Of a stretch of 64,000 nucleotides of DNA, positions 7,919 through 18,433 are shown one piece after another. The position numbers and the translations under genes are program-made. Under the pieces are notes generated by a model, which was given only the letters and a program-made list of their open reading frames with translations, was not told where the DNA came from and made no database searches. How positions within the stretch are numbered: position 1 is the stretch's first letter; each line of letters starts with the position of its first letter. This stretch comes from Photorhabdus caribbeanensis (GTDB taxonomy: Bacteria; Pseudomonadota; Gammaproteobacteria; Enterobacterales; Enterobacteriaceae), in the NCBI RefSeq assembly GCF_018448885.1, contig NZ_RCWB01000033.1, forward strand, positions 1 to 64,000, in the 5' to 3' direction.

Positions 7919-9676
7919 TTAGTACAATTCGTCTGCTCGTCGGAAACGTCCTTGGTAATCAAAGATTTTTTCACGAATCTGCCAGAATCGGCCTTTTTTA
8001 CGGGCGACAACAAAATCTGGATGACGTAATAAAGGTTGCTGGTGAACGATATCTGAGGCTGTTTTCCAGTTAAAAGGTATCGCCGGAGCACGCTGATGTT
8101 GACGAAGAAATTGGTATTCAAAGAGTCGTCGTTGGGCTGGGGTTGTAAGCCGAAAACGTTCGGAAACATCAGCCCCATCTTCATCGTAATAGATGATTTT
8201 CAGCCATTCTCCTTTACTGTCAATTTCAGGGATGAGCTGCATACCACCACAACGCAGCACCAGTGCGTCTTTGAGCTTCAATGCGGCTTTCAGCATATCA
8301 TCAGGATCAACCAGCACCTCCTGGCAACTATGGCAATGCCGTGCTGCGATATCATTTTCGGCACCGCAATGAGGGCAAAGTTTAAAACGAAAACGGAACT
8401 CACATTGACGGCGTTTGCCGTATTGATCCTTTTCCCAACCCTGACAGCGGCGGCCGAAGTGTTCAATAATTTCACCGTCAGAGGTGCATTTCCCCCAAAA
8501 TATATTGGCAAAGTTACAGATAGGGCAGAAAACTTGAACCGGTTGGCTCTGTTTATCCGGTTTATTGCTGCCAACTTCTGGTGTGTAGAGATCGTGAGGA
8601 TTTCCTGCATAATCGAGAATCAGGCAATCTTTTTTGCCAGGAAATAATCGTAAACCACGACCGATAATTTGCTGATATAAACTGACGGATTCAGTAGGAC
8701 GTAGAATAGCTATTAGATCAACATGGGGAGCATCAAATCCCGTTGTCAATACGGCGACGTTAACCATATAGCGCAATTGCTGAGTTTTAAAGGCTTCGAT
8801 GAATAGATCACGATCAGCGGTTGATGTATCGGCGCTGACTAATGCGGCTTGGCCGGAAGGGAGTAATTGAAAAATCTCTTTGGCATGTTCGACAGTTGCC
8901 GCAAAGAGCATAACGCCTTTGCGATCAGCCGAATATTCAATGACTTGTTTTATAATATGAGGTGTGATGCGTTTTTGTCGTTTGATTTCGTGATTTAAAT
9001 CAGTTTCATTGAAAATACCTTGCTGACTGGAGCGAACTTGGCTGAAATCATATTGCATAACCGGCATATCTAGCCGCTTTGGGGGGACCAGGAAACCGTG
9101 TTTAATCATATAGCGCAGGGGCAATTCATATATGCAATCACGGAAAAAACAGTTTCCATCACCACGGATCATTCCGTGATAGTGATATTGATATATCCAG
9201 CCGATAGCCAGTCTGTAAGGTGTTGCTGTTAAGCCAAGAATACGTAGTTGCGGGTTATTTTGCCGAAGGTGAAGAATAATTTGCTGATATTGGCTGTTTT
9301 CATCATCGCTAATACGGTGACATTCATCAATTATTAGCAAAGAGAATTGATTATCAAAATGTTCAAGATTACGGGCGACAGATTGAACACTACCAAACAC
9401 CACTTTTCCTGTGCTTTGCTTTTTCTGCAATCCGGCGGAAAAAATATCTGCGGGTAAACCGTATGCGCAATATTTGCTGTAGTTCTGTGCAACTAATTCT
9501 TTTACATGAGCTAATACTAATACTCTCCTACGAGCTAATTTTGCCAGTTCAGCAATAACCAGGCTTTTACCAGCTCCGGTTGGTAACACAATGACTGCGG
9601 GTTCATGATGGTGCCGGAAATGATTAATGGTGGCATCCACGGCTTCTTGCTGATAGGGACGTAAAGTAAAAGTCAT
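7919..9676 (-). CDS. radD: DNA repair helicase-like ATPase RadD (YejH)
   Basis: This 585-residue superfamily 2 protein has Walker A LPTGAGKS at 31-38, the Walker B box DECH at 117-120, the motif GLTATPYR, and the helicase C-terminal motif [14 protein letters not shown] zinc-finger-like region with CxxC pairs (CPICNF, CPHCGAE, CHSCQE) follows at ~385-475. RadD acts in RecA-dependent double-strand break repair in E. coli. Its length matches the family (586) and its position between rplY and rsuA is conserved. Confidence 0.95.
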   Translation of the reverse strand: MTFTLRPYQQEAVDATINHFRHHHEPAVIVLPTGAGKSLVIAELAKLARRRVLVLAHVKELVAQNYSKYCAYGLPADIFSAGLQKKQSTGKVVFGSVQSVARNLEHFDNQFSLLIIDECHRISDDENSQYQQIILHLRQNNPQLRILGLTATPYRLAIGWIYQYHYHGMIRGDGNCFFRDCIYELPLRYMIKHGFLVPPKRLDMPVMQYDFSQVRSSQQGIFNETDLNHEIKRQKRITPHIIKQVIEYSADRKGVMLFAATVEHAKEIFQLLPSGQAALVSADTSTADRDLFIEAFKTQQLRYMVNVAVLTTGFDAPHVDLIAILRPTESVSLYQQIIGRGLRLFPGKKDCLILDYAGNPHDLYTPEVGSNKPDKQSQPVQVFCPICNFANIFWGKCTSDGEIIEHFGRRCQGWEKDQYGKRRQCEFRFRFKLCPHCGAENDIAARHCHSCQEVLVDPDDMLKAALKLKDALVLRCGGMQLIPEIDSKGEWLKIIYYDEDGADVSERFRLTTPAQRRLFEYQFLRQHQRAPAIPFNWKTASDIVHQQPLLRHPDFVVARKKGRFWQIREKIFDYQGRFRRADELY

Positions 9677-9976
9677 AATCGTTCCGCAACAGAAAAATAT
9701 TCGTAAAAGAGTAACATTTTTCTTATTAATTTGCTGTGGGGGGAAGTCAAGGTAAAATAATTATCTGATTGGATGGAACTATAACTGGTTATAATAAATA
9801 GATAATTGTCGTTTATAGTAAACATAGTTATGATTAGCTTTCGAATCTTTTAAGTTCATTTCACATCTTCCTTTTTGGTGGCACTGTTTGGTGGCTCTGT
9901 GTTGTAGTGCCGAGATAAGTGTCAGGATAGTGGATCACGTTCATTTTTAAAGTAATTAATATAGGTGTCTTCATCC

Positions 9977-10678
9977 ATGCGATTGGATAAATTTTTGTCA
10001 CAACAGCTTGGTATCAGTCGGAATGACGTAGGACGCGAGTTGCGTGCGGGGCGTATCACTGTTGATGATGAGGTTGTAAAAACCGGAGCTTATAAATTAA
10101 CTCCAGAGCAACAGGTCATGTTTGATGGTTCGTTATTAGAACAGCAGCAAGGGCCTCGTTATTTTATGCTAAATAAACCACCAGGGTATGTCTGTTCCAC
10201 CGATGATCCGACAAATCCGACGGTTCTCTATTTTATTGATGAGCCGGCTGCGCATAAATTACATACGGCTGGTAGGTTGGATATGGATACCACCGGTCTG
10301 GTTTTGCTAACCGATGATGGTCAGTGGTCTCATCGCATTACTTCCCCAAAACATCATTGTAAAAAAACATATTTAGTCACACTTGAATACCCGGTTGCAG
10401 CAGAGACGGCAGATAAATTTCTTGCAGGTGTTCAACTTAATGGTGAAAAGACACTGACAAAACCCGCCCAACTGGAAATTCTGGAGCCTCAAGTAGTCCG
10501 CCTGACGATTAGTGAAGGACGTTATCATCAGGTAAAACGTATGTTTGCCGCGGTAGGTAATCGGGTAACAGCGCTTCATCGTGAGCGAATCGGTGAAATC
10601 ATTTTAGATCCTGAATTGGAGCCAGGAGAGTATCGGCCATTGACTAAGCAGGAAATTGCCAGTGTCAATGTTCCTTAA
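9977..10678 (+). CDS. rsuA: 16S rRNA pseudouridine(516) synthase
   Basis: An N-terminal S4 domain ([20 protein letters not shown]) is followed by the RsuA-family catalytic domain, with the active-site stretch [17 protein letters not shown] carrying the nucleophilic Asp and the [14 protein letters not shown] motif. I prefer the ATG at 9977 because family members begin MRLDKF. An in-frame GTG at 9965 would add four residues. The product modifies U516 of 16S rRNA. The following gene, bcr, is 43 bp downstream. Confidence 0.94.
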   Translation: MRLDKFLSQQLGISRNDVGRELRAGRITVDDEVVKTGAYKLTPEQQVMFDGSLLEQQQGPRYFMLNKPPGYVCSTDDPTNPTVLYFIDEPAAHKLHTAGRLDMDTTGLVLLTDDGQWSHRITSPKHHCKKTYLVTLEYPVAAETADKFLAGVQLNGEKTLTKPAQLEILEPQVVRLTISEGRYHQVKRMFAAVGNRVTALHRERIGEIILDPELEPGEYRPLTKQEIASVNVP

Positions 10679-10721
10679 TTCTAGTTTTAGTTAATTATTT
10701 TAAATTATTGGAGCAATATAC

Positions 10722-11906
10722 GTGCAACAACAACGATCATCCTATTTAGGACTGATTTTAATCCTTGGGCTGCTTTCTATGTTAATGCCTATTGCCATTG
10801 ATATGTATTTACCGAGTTTGCCAACTGTTGCCGAAGATTTCGGTGTAGATAGCGGACGGGTTCAGATGACGCTGAGCAGTTATATTCTTGGTTTTGCTAT
10901 CGGTCAGATGATATATGGTCCAATGGCTGACAGTTTGGGGCGTAAGCCGGTTATTCTGGGTGGGGTTACTGTATTTGCTCTGGCTTCGGCTGCGTGCGCA
11001 ATAGTTCAGAATATCGATGATTTTATTTATATGCGATTTTTACATGGATTCTCCGCAGCAGCAGCGGGGGTTGTCATTAATGCGCTAATGCGAGATCTGT
11101 TCACTAAAGATGAATTCTCGCGCAGTATGTCTTTTGTGATATTAGTAATGACTATTGCTCCATTAATTGCACCAATTCTTGGTGGCATGATAATGATTTG
11201 GTTCACATGGCATGCTATTTTCTGGAGTATTGCAGTAACTGCTGTTATTGCTGTATTCCTCGTTGCTTTCTTTATAAGAGAGACTTTGCCGAAAGAGAGA
11301 AGACAAAAGTTTCATCTTCGTACAACTGTAAGTCAGTTTATTATGTTATTTCGCCAGCGTCGTGTATTTTGCTACATGCTTGCCAGTGGTTTTTCATTTG
11401 CAGGAATGTTTTCTTTTCTTAGTGCGGGGCCATTTGTTTATATTGAGTTAAATGGTGTTTCTCCTCAGCACTTTGGTTATTATTTTGCGCTTAACATCGT
11501 ATTTCTGTTTGTGATGACGATAATAAATAGTCGCTATGTCCGGCGGTTTGGTGCGTTGAAGATGATGTATTTTGGTTTGAGTGTGCAGTTTGTGATGGGG
11601 AGCTGGTTGTTACTGTCTACCGCACTCGATTTTGGCTTCATTGCTCTGGTAATCGGTGTTGCAGCTTATATATGTGGTATTTCTATGATTACATCTAATG
11701 TCATGGCGGTGGTTTTAGATGATTACCCACATATGGCCGGAACGGTGTCTTCATTGGCGGGTACAATTCGTTTTGGTATTAGTGCCTTGGTTGGTGCATT
11801 ACTTGCCATGTTACCAGCACGTAATGCCTGGCCAATGGTTGGTTCTATGGTTTTATCTGTTATTTTGGCTGTGTTACTTATTATATATGCAAAAAAGAGT
11901 CGGTAA
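10722..11906 (+). CDS. bcr: MFS multidrug transporter Bcr
   Basis: This is a 394-residue, 12-helix major facilitator protein of the Bcr/CflA (DHA1) group. The signature is visible as [19 protein letters not shown] in helix 1 and [18 protein letters not shown] in the first cytoplasmic loop. It starts at GTG 10722 behind a GGAG-like ribosome-binding site (TTGGAGCAAT). E. coli Bcr confers bicyclomycin and sulfonamide export and can export cysteine. The natural substrate here is unknown. Confidence 0.93.
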   Translation: MQQQRSSYLGLILILGLLSMLMPIAIDMYLPSLPTVAEDFGVDSGRVQMTLSSYILGFAIGQMIYGPMADSLGRKPVILGGVTVFALASAACAIVQNIDDFIYMRFLHGFSAAAAGVVINALMRDLFTKDEFSRSMSFVILVMTIAPLIAPILGGMIMIWFTWHAIFWSIAVTAVIAVFLVAFFIRETLPKERRQKFHLRTTVSQFIMLFRQRRVFCYMLASGFSFAGMFSFLSAGPFVYIELNGVSPQHFGYYFALNIVFLFVMTIINSRYVRRFGALKMMYFGLSVQFVMGSWLLLSTALDFGFIALVIGVAAYICGISMITSNVMAVVLDDYPHMAGTVSSLAGTIRFGISALVGALLAMLPARNAWPMVGSMVLSVILAVLLIIYAKKSR

Positions 11907-11916
11907 ATAAAAACAG

Positions 11917-11943
11917 AAGGCTGTTTTCGTGTGCAGCCTTTTC
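11917..11943 (+). terminator. rsuA-bcr terminator
   Basis: AAGGCTG pairs with CAGCCTT across a 10-nt loop and is followed by TTCCTT. Confidence 0.7.
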
Positions 11944-12902
11944 CTTAAAAAGAAAATTATTGTAAGCAAAAAATATTTTTGATGATATTTTTCGGTTATA
12001 ATTTTATGCGAGATTATTGAGGGGCTATTTTATTCTAAAATATACATCTGCATTCATTAATATATTCTTGATTGATAGGGGTAAAATTTAATATAACTTA
12101 TTGAAAATAATAAATTAAATCATAAAATTACGATGTTTTTTTATTATTCTAAGATTTGCCATTGAGTAATGAAGCTGTAATAAATTCGTGGTATTAGTAG
12201 CATTTTCTTATCACTGAAATTATCATTGAAAACGATAATTTTATTAAGGAGAGTCTTTTGTCCGAGTATTCCGGGGAATTGAAAGTTGGCTATGCTTAGT
12301 AACTATAAATAGTGGTACTGATCTATTTATAGAGAGGTGAAACTATTGTTGCTTCATTGTTTTTTATTATTGTTGTTGCATTTTGCCGTTGGGCTAAGGG
12401 GCTGGTTTTTTATGATAAGGAAATTCCGAAATGTTTTGCTGTGCGAATAAGTTGTTATTGATGCATTGATAGTAATTATAAGTCTTTGTTGTATTTTTGT
12501 TAAATTAAAAAATATTAAATGGCGTTATCATTAGGTTGTTGTTAATTATACCTTATAAAACACATTGTTATCTATTTGTTTTTACAGTTCTTATTTGATT
12601 TTTATGTTAAAGTGTTGAGTTGAAAAAATAAAATATGTAAACAATCATTAAACATAAAGTTGGGTTTTTGCATAAAAATTAGTTGAGTTTTCTTTAAAAA
12701 AAGTATAAATATATGAGAAATGAGAGATTGATCTCACTTTTTCTAAGGTGAAATTTGGAATTAATGTAATACTATAAACACAAATTTAACTTTTCGTTTA
12801 CCTTTTTTGGGGGTTAGTTATTCGGTTTTGGCGAGTAGAACACCTGAAGATAGCCGCTAACTTTAACTTTTGTATCTATGTTCTTTCAGGTAGGAATGAT
12901 TT
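11944..12902 (+). other. ~960-bp AT-rich stretch without a confident gene
   Basis: No long ORF is present. It contains a Fur-like inverted repeat (12217-12241), a ribosome-binding site AAGGAG and a 13-codon frame from TTG 12258 to TAG 12299. Near the end are the probable yejG 5' leader sequences. The length and the orphan iron-box-like site suggest a lost gene. Confidence 0.5.
12217..12241 (+). promoter_or_regulatory. Fur-like inverted repeat with no intact target gene
   Basis: AAATTATC and GATAATTT flank ATTGAAAAC. The repeat has GATAAT half-sites, as in iron boxes. It is followed 10 nt later by AAGGAG and a 13-codon frame (MSEYSGELKVGYA). Confidence 0.35.
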
Positions 12903-13247
12903 GTGAATAATATTCAGCTTTCGGTGGTACATCGGCTGCCGCAAAGTTACAGGTGGTCCCCCGGTTTTGTGGGTATCAAAGTTGAGCCACTTCCGGTTGA
13001 TGAAGTGAATGCAGAAAGCAGCCTGATGGGGTTGAAGTTACTCAGCCACGAGGACGGGGCTGCGTGGAACGTTATGCAAAAATTGCAGCAATCACTTGCT
13101 GATATGCAAATCGGAAGCACTGTGATTGAGTTGGAAGGTCAACCGTGCTTATTTATTAATAGTGAAGATGAAAGTGCGGTTATGTGTCGTTTGAAGACAC
13201 TTGGCGCTGCCATTGCTGAAAAGATAACTGCGCTTTATCCATTCTGA
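12903..13247 (+). CDS. yejG: YejG family protein
   Basis: The protein has 114 residues, the same length as E. coli YejG, with matching stretches LSVVHRLPQSYRWSPGF and EGQPCLFIN...DESAVMCRLK. It starts at GTG 12903 behind a TAGGAATGATTT leader. The function is not established. The 5' leader contains ACCTGAA (12842-12848) complementary to TTCAGGT (12885-12891) just before the start, which could fold over the ribosome-binding site. Confidence 0.9.
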   Translation: MNNIQLSVVHRLPQSYRWSPGFVGIKVEPLPVDEVNAESSLMGLKLLSHEDGAAWNVMQKLQQSLADMQIGSTVIELEGQPCLFINSEDESAVMCRLKTLGAAIAEKITALYPF

Positions 13248-13256
13248 TATAAATGC

Positions 13257-13289
13257 AAAAAGCGCTTCCTTTGATGGAAGCGCTTTTTT
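13257..13289. terminator. Bidirectional terminator yejG/mepS
   Basis: A perfect AAAAAGCGCTTCC/GGAAGCGCTTTTT stem with a 6-nt loop sits between convergent genes. Confidence 0.9.
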
Positions 13290-13307
13290 GTGGGCAAGGG
13301 AAAATTT

Positions 13308-13898
13308 TTAGCCGTTAGGCACCGTGCTATTGCTAATGACTCGGCGGCCGCCGTAATAACGTTTGCTCCAGTATGTGCTGCTTAACCTGGAAACGATTAC
13401 ACCATTGCTGGTAGAGGCATGGACGAATTGGTCATTGCCAACATAGATGCCAATATGCCTGGTTCGTGCGCCTGTCTTAAATAAGACTAAATCGCCAGGA
13501 CGCAATTTTGAGCGGTCGATTTTTTTGCCAATATTTTGTTGTTCAAATGTTGAACGTGGCAGTTCCATACCAAACTGATCACGGAAAGTACGTTGAACAA
13601 AGCCAGAACAATCTATACCGCGTTTAGTATCGCCACCAAGTCGATAGGCAACGCCCTTCCAGCCATTGTATTGGCTAAGAATTTTAGATTTTATGTCCAG
13701 ATTACGAACGAGCGCTTCGAATTCATCCTGAGACGCTTGAAGTAAGAAGCCGTTCTTACCGTTTACTGCATGCGTATCAGTTTGTGTATTACGAAACCTT
13801 GATGAATCTGGCGAGCTGCACGCGGATAAGGTGATCGCTACGAACAGCGCGGGTATCAGCCGCGTAATGTATCTCAGAGCCGGTTGAGACTTGACCAT
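13308..13898 (-). CDS. mepS: Murein DD-endopeptidase MepS (Spr), NlpC/P60 lipoprotein
   Basis: This 196-residue protein has a lipoprotein signal with lipobox LSAC (Cys27) and a C-terminal NlpC/P60 domain. The catalytic triad residues are visible as Cys97 (GIDCSGF), His148 (TRHIGIYVG) and His160 (FVHAS). MepS cleaves D-Ala-mDAP crosslinks to let new peptidoglycan be inserted and is normally degraded by the NlpI-Prc system. The position between yejG and lpxT is as in E. coli. Confidence 0.95.
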   Translation of the reverse strand: MVKSQPALRYITRLIPALFVAITLSACSSPDSSRFRNTQTDTHAVNGKNGFLLQASQDEFEALVRNLDIKSKILSQYNGWKGVAYRLGGDTKRGIDCSGFVQRTFRDQFGMELPRSTFEQQNIGKKIDRSKLRPGDLVLFKTGARTRHIGIYVGNDQFVHASTSNGVIVSRLSSTYWSKRYYGGRRVISNSTVPNG

Positions 13899-14257
13899 TA
13901 TTTTTGTTTTCCCTTGCTATCCTTACCTTAGTTGGTCGCTATTATTGAAAAATATCAAACGCTTCGAAGCCTGGTGTTAGAAAAAACAATGAGTAAACAA
14001 CGCGTTTGGTAAAAAAACGCGTCTGATGCCACGTTTTATAACGATATTTACAATAAATGTCATTTAGACCGAGAGTACAGAAACAATCAGGAAAAGGCGA
14101 GTATTTAATGACATAATTTACAAAAAATTAGATTTCTAAGTCGGAGAGATCAGGAATGTTGCTAATTTATGTTATTTATGTGGGTTTTATGAGCTATTGG
14201 GAAGGTTAAATACCTTCCCAGTATTATTCGGTAAAAATAGCGTTTATGGGAAAGATC
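13899..14257 (-). other. mepS promoter region and lpxT 3' hairpin
   Basis: No gene is seen. A perfect hairpin TGGGAAGG/CCTTCCCA at 14198-14220 lies just downstream of lpxT and may end its transcript, although the T-run is weak. Two ACGCGT boxes (near 13999 and 14019) flank an A-rich segment upstream of mepS. Confidence 0.5.
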
Positions 14258-14962
14258 TTAAATTGGACGACCAATTTGTGGCAGATTCTTATCCAGCCAG
14301 TTAATCATGATGTCACTTAATGGTGTTAGTAGTAACCAGCTTGTTCCGATTAGCACCAGTGATAAAGAGCCGACGGCAATATCAGTAAACCAGTGCGCTC
14401 CCGCCATGATACGAGGTAATGCAAAGATTACCATGATCAATAATGCGGTACAGAATGCTCTACCCGAGATATAGCGAAGGATAAAGCAGCTAAAAATCAG
14501 GAGCATTAATCCGTGATCGCCTGGAAAGCTATCGCCTGATGCATCTTTTGTTACCAGACTGGTCATTTCGCTAATACGATTGATATGATCAAAGGTTAAT
14601 GTTGGACTTGGACGGATAACAGGGAGTAGATGACCGATTTGGTTAAGTATAACTGCGCTTATTATCATGACCAAACCAATCATGAATAATCTGCGTTTGC
14701 CATCGTAATTCTGTTTACGAAAAGCGTTGTAATATAGTAATCCCATACATAAAAGCGAAATGGCATCGAAAGCTCTGATATTCACAAATGCTACAAATTC
14801 TGTGAATATTGAACCTGGTATTAATTTCTCATTAAAGAAGTAGAAGATTGCAGAGTCAATTTTGAACCAAAAACCGTGCTGTTCTGGTAAATACCAGGAG
14901 AGAAACAGAGTAATCCCTAACAGGTTCAGGATAAATATGGCAAATGGATGATTGCGTGTCAT
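14258..14962 (-). CDS. lpxT: Lipid A 1-diphosphate synthase LpxT-like PAP2 protein
   Basis: The ATG at 14962 (MTRNHPFAIFILNLLG) gives 234 residues with about six membrane helices, close to E. coli LpxT (237). An upstream in-frame start would add a 28-residue leader without family support. PAP2 phosphatase motifs are present: VIRPSP, SFPGDHG and RIMAGAHWFTD. LpxT moves a phosphate from undecaprenyl pyrophosphate to lipid A at the periplasmic face. Its position next to mepS supports the call. Confidence 0.88.
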   Translation of the reverse strand: MTRNHPFAIFILNLLGITLFLSWYLPEQHGFWFKIDSAIFYFFNEKLIPGSIFTEFVAFVNIRAFDAISLLCMGLLYYNAFRKQNYDGKRRLFMIGLVMIISAVILNQIGHLLPVIRPSPTLTFDHINRISEMTSLVTKDASGDSFPGDHGLMLLIFSCFILRYISGRAFCTALLIMVIFALPRIMAGAHWFTDIAVGSLSLVLIGTSWLLLTPLSDIMINWLDKNLPQIGRPI

Positions 14963-15389
14963 GGGAGACCTATTTGTTAAAAATAAGTGGTAACTAAACT
15001 TACAATTATGCGGATTAATATAACAAATATTGAGTAATAATGTCACAGTTCTTAATCATAAGTTAATTTGTTGTTTTTTTACCTACTTGGTTTGTGCTTT
15101 TTCCTTCATTTTTTATTTACTTGGGTAACTATTCTGTTCAATTCTGCGGATTTTATTGAGTGATGTTATGGTATTTAAAGTTGTTAATTCTTAATTTATT
15201 GATAATTACTTCTGATAATTCTAATATTATAAGATGTAAATACCTTAATCAGTTTTAATCGCTAAAAATCATAAATAAACAACGAAAATAGCCGTTACCA
15301 ATACATAGACTCATAAATTTTTTCGATTTCTAGATTGATTTCATTTTTGGAAATCGCAGCTAATGATGCTGTTTTATGGTGGGGGCTTT
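14963..15389 (+). other. AT-rich intergenic region, no gene seen
   Basis: This divergent region between lpxT and the small pilin-like gene contains only short frames. A GGTGGGGG run at 15378-15385 is a plausible ribosome-binding site for the rightward gene. Confidence 0.5.
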
Positions 15390-15707
15390 ATGTCTATGTT
15401 CCGGGTTATGGTGGGTTGTTTTTTTCTAATGATTCCTGGTCTTGTCAATAGTGGGTCAGAAACAACATCAAGTACAGGGATTATTCGTTTTTCAGGTGCG
15501 ATCGTTGAATCACCGTGTCGTTTTGATTGGCGTGATAATTGGGCTGACACCACTTGTTGGCGGAAGGGGCATAAGATTACCCAACGACGAAAGCTCGATG
15601 TGCAAAATGATATTTATTTTTATTTACCACACCAAATGGGGGTGACAGAGATTAAATGGATAAAAGGAAAAGAAAAAATTGGTGTTGTTACAATTTTCTA
15701 TAATTGA
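15390..15707 (+). CDS. Small secreted protein with pilin-like N-terminal motif
   Basis: The ATG at 15390 follows GGTGGGGGCTTT and gives 105 residues with a signal peptide (MSMFRVMVGCFFLMIPGLVNS). The mature start, STGIIRFSGAIVESPCRFDW, resembles the first strands of type-1 fimbrial subunits, with a first Cys followed by a second at DTTCW. The protein is too short for a full pilin domain (~150 residues), and no chaperone or usher gene is near. It may be a degenerate pilin or an unrelated exported protein. Confidence 0.5.
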   Translation: MSMFRVMVGCFFLMIPGLVNSGSETTSSTGIIRFSGAIVESPCRFDWRDNWADTTCWRKGHKITQRRKLDVQNDIYFYLPHQMGVTEIKWIKGKEKIGVVTIFYN

Positions 15708-15889
15708 TGTTAAGAAAAAATTTACATATTATTTCTTTAATGTTTAATTTAAGGAGAGTAGGGATTTTATTTGTCATTGCTAAAGTGAATGAGTGGAAAA
15801 TTTATATTGTATTTTATTTGGGAATTTAAATTATATCCAAATGCTAAAGAGAAATCAGATGGTTGATTTAATTAATGGAGTAGATAAAG

Positions 15890-15919
15890 TGAGTTACCCT
15901 GTTTTATACCGGGCAACTC
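15890..15919 (-). terminator. Possible yeiP terminator
   Basis: Imperfect hairpin GAGTTGCCC/GGGTAACTC on the minus strand just past the yeiP stop, with a poor T-run. Confidence 0.45.
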
Positions 15920-15936
15920 AGAATTAGATAATATTG

Positions 15937-16509
15937 TTAATCGCAACGTCCCATATAGCGACGTTCTGCAATATGAATACGGATTTTTTCCCCGCTACTA
16001 ATATATTCAGGTACTTGCACGGTGAGTCCGGTGCTCATTTTGGCAGGTTTTGTCCGTGCACTGGCTGAAGCGCCTTTAATTCCAGGAGCCGTTTCTTCGA
16101 TAACCATATCAACTGTCTGTGGTAGTTCGAGGGCAATGACTTGTCCTTCTATTGTCAGAACTTGCATGCCCGGCAGGCCACCTTCGGGAATGAATAACAA
16201 CTCTTCTTCGATTTGTTCCTTTTTAAAGTGATAAGGTGTGAAATCCTCATCATCCATGAAAACATATTCATCACCATCAATATAGGAAAAGTTAACGCTA
16301 CGACGAGTCAGGCTGATCGTATCAAGGATATCATCGCCTTTGAAACGTTCTTCCACTTTCTGACCGGTGCGGATATCAGTAAAGCGCATTTTATATAATG
16401 TGCTAGCTCCCCGGGCGCTTGGTGCTTGAATATCAATGTCTTTGACCAGCAGTAATTTACCATTATAACTGACGGCACTACCGCGTTTAATTTCGTTGGC
16501 TTTAGCCAT
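15937..16509 (-). CDS. yeiP: Elongation factor P-like protein EfpL (YeiP)
   Basis: The ATG at 16509 ([15 protein letters not shown]) follows GAAGGTTAC and gives 190 residues, the E. coli YeiP length. The upstream in-frame extension lacks family support. KOW-like, OB and C-terminal EF-P domains are present. The tip loop reads APSARGAST, placing Arg33 where canonical EF-P carries a modified Lys34, which is the mark of the EfpL subfamily that relieves ribosome stalling without modification. Confidence 0.94.
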   Translation of the reverse strand: MAKANEIKRGSAVSYNGKLLLVKDIDIQAPSARGASTLYKMRFTDIRTGQKVEERFKGDDILDTISLTRRSVNFSYIDGDEYVFMDDEDFTPYHFKKEQIEEELLFIPEGGLPGMQVLTIEGQVIALELPQTVDMVIEETAPGIKGASASARTKPAKMSTGLTVQVPEYISSGEKIRIHIAERRYMGRCD

Positions 16510-16589
16510 ATGTAACCTTCCATAAAACTGCAAGAGAATAATCGGCGACAAAATTACTCGCAGTCAAGGCATTAGGCAAGTAGGGATTA

Positions 16590-16620
16590 AAAAACCCCAC
16601 TGTTTTTTTACATTGGGGTT
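16590..16620 (-). terminator. Terminator after aromatic amino acid permease
   Basis: AACCCCA pairs with TGGGGTT on the minus strand and is followed by a T-run (GGGGTTTTTTAATCCC). Confidence 0.75.
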
Positions 16621-16639
16621 GTAGTAAGAATGTTTTATA

Positions 16640-17899
16640 TCAACGATACACAGGTAATAAATCAAGGGAAGACAAAATATGAGCTATAGCATTTATCAGA
16701 CCAAACAGGATGACAAACCCAATAAGGAATTTTCCTCCTGGTGCTCGGTAACTAGCTTCTGGGAAGCGTTGGCGACTTGCCCGAGCCATAAGTGCTGGAA
16801 TGATGACAGCCCAGATAGTTGCAGCGAATCCAGCGAAACCAATGGCATATATAAAACCATTGGGGAACAGTAAAGCTAGCGCTGTTGGTGGAATAAATGT
16901 CACTAATGCAGATTTTAACCGACCAGTGCTGTTATCTTTAAAACCAAAGAAGTCAGCTATGTAATCAAATAGCCCTAAAGAGACACCAAGAAATGAACTT
17001 GCTAAGGCCATATAAGAAAAGGCATTTAGAAGCTGGTGAACGGTTTCGCTGTTTGTTGTATTATCCATGTGCTTTAATAAAGCATCGATATTCCCGCCAT
17101 CAGCAATAATTTGTTTGAATACTTCTCGGGGAATATTTCCCTGAATGACATATTGCCACAAGATGTAAATAACTAATGCGATTAATGTACCTAATAACAG
17201 GCTGCGAATAACGGCTTTGCTATCTTTATGATAATATTTTACTAAACTTGGAATATTACCGTGATATCCGAATGAGACGAGTAAATAGGGCAGAGCGGCT
17301 AAAGCGTAAGGCATGTAACTTGTTGCTGTGTCGTTTGATATAGCATCCGTCTGATTAAACAGGATGGCATATTTAACTTCGGTAAACATGCCGCCAGCGG
17401 ACATAAAAAAAGTAATAACCATACCTCCGATTAAAATTGTGCTCAGCCGATCCACCGCTTGAGTCGATAACCAGACAATAAGTGCAACGATAAAGGCGAA
17501 AATAAGGCCAGCATTTGCCTGTGATATCGAAATAATATTTTTAAAATTGTGGACAATAATTGAGCCACCCGCTGAAATATAGGCGTAGGTCAATATATAA
17601 AGCACGAATGCAATAGAGATACCATTGATTGCATTCCATCCTTTACCGAGTAAATCTTTAGTCATGGTATGGAAGCTGGCGCCTGATGGATAGTTCAGGT
17701 TGGTTTCTAGTATCATCAAGCCGGAAAAATACATACAGGCCCATGTGTAAACCAGCAAAATAATTGAGCCAGTAAACCAGACTCCAGAAGTTACCACAGG
17801 AGTAGAGAACATTCCTGCACCGACAGCAGTTCCGGCAATTATCATTGCACCTCCCAATATGGGAGGGCGCTTTAAACTCTGGGTTGTCTCAATGGACAT
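16640..17899 (-). CDS. mtr: Aromatic amino acid permease, Mtr/TnaB group
   Basis: A 419-residue, 11-helix HAAAP-family transporter. It begins PPILGGAMIIAGTAVGAGMFS, contains GLMILETNLNYPSGASF and KDLLGKGWNAINGISIAF, and ends AHILSSLDLLPVY, very like the E. coli tryptophan permeases Mtr and TnaB. It imports aromatic amino acids, most likely tryptophan, by proton symport. Sequence alone does not separate Mtr from TnaB, and no tnaA is adjacent. This gene lies elsewhere in E. coli, so it marks a local rearrangement. Confidence 0.82.
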   Translation of the reverse strand: MSIETTQSLKRPPILGGAMIIAGTAVGAGMFSTPVVTSGVWFTGSIILLVYTWACMYFSGLMILETNLNYPSGASFHTMTKDLLGKGWNAINGISIAFVLYILTYAYISAGGSIIVHNFKNIISISQANAGLIFAFIVALIVWLSTQAVDRLSTILIGGMVITFFMSAGGMFTEVKYAILFNQTDAISNDTATSYMPYALAALPYLLVSFGYHGNIPSLVKYYHKDSKAVIRSLLLGTLIALVIYILWQYVIQGNIPREVFKQIIADGGNIDALLKHMDNTTNSETVHQLLNAFSYMALASSFLGVSLGLFDYIADFFGFKDNSTGRLKSALVTFIPPTALALLFPNGFIYAIGFAGFAATIWAVIIPALMARASRQRFPEASYRAPGGKFLIGFVILFGLINAIAHILSSLDLLPVYR

Positions 17900-18013
17900 A
17901 TTAACTCCGCTGGTATATTGTTTCTTTGTACTAGCTTAAAGATACATTTTTGTCTATAGAGTGTAAATAGATGCCATAAAGGATTATTTGAAATTGAACT
18001 AACATAAGTTAGT

Positions 18014-18433
18014 TCATTCGGTAAGATAAAATTTATTTTCTTGCCACATTTTTATTGCATTCCGGCTGGCTTCAAAATGGGGTTCAGGAAGATTATCTGG
18101 CTCGCACCACATAAACTGTTCACATTTTTCTGGTTCCATCAATTTTGGTTCATCGCCTAGATGTTTTGCCAGTAGACACACCGAAATAGTGTGTTTTCCT
18201 TCCTGTTGATAAGTTTGAAGGTTATTACAAATACCGTAGACTTTTGGTGACTGAATCTTCAAGCCTGTTTCTTCTGCAATTTCACGGATTGCACATTGCT
18301 CAAAAGTTTCTCCGGCATCAACATGACCGCCAAAGATTGACCAGTATGGTGCATGTTTACTACTACGTTTTCCAAGTAATACTTGACCATGTTCATTTAC
18401 AATAACCACGCCAACACCCACAATGACAGACAT
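18014..18433 (-). CDS. Nudix hydrolase
   Basis: I chose the ATG at 18433 (MSVIVGVGVVIVNEHGQ), which follows AAGGAAT and gives 139 residues, typical of the family. An upstream in-frame ATG at 18493 has no ribosome-binding site. A full Nudix box is present at about residues 36-58, with the GHVDAGETF start and the REIAEETGL end. The substrate is a nucleoside diphosphate derivative of unknown identity. The last 40 residues (MWCEPDNLPEP) are typical of nucleotide-pyrophosphohydrolase subgroups. Confidence 0.82.
   Translation of the reverse strand: MSVIVGVGVVIVNEHGQVLLGKRSSKHAPYWSIFGGHVDAGETFEQCAIREIAEETGLKIQSPKVYGICNNLQTYQQEGKHTISVCLLAKHLGDEPKLMEPEKCEQFMWCEPDNLPEPHFEASRNAIKMWQENKFYLTE

Noticed and set aside
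8096..8647. 183-codon plus-strand ORF
   Set aside because: It is antisense to radD, which has full helicase motifs.
12258..12299. 13-codon frame as an annotated gene
   Set aside because: Too short to support alone. Kept as a finding because of the upstream iron-box-like repeat.
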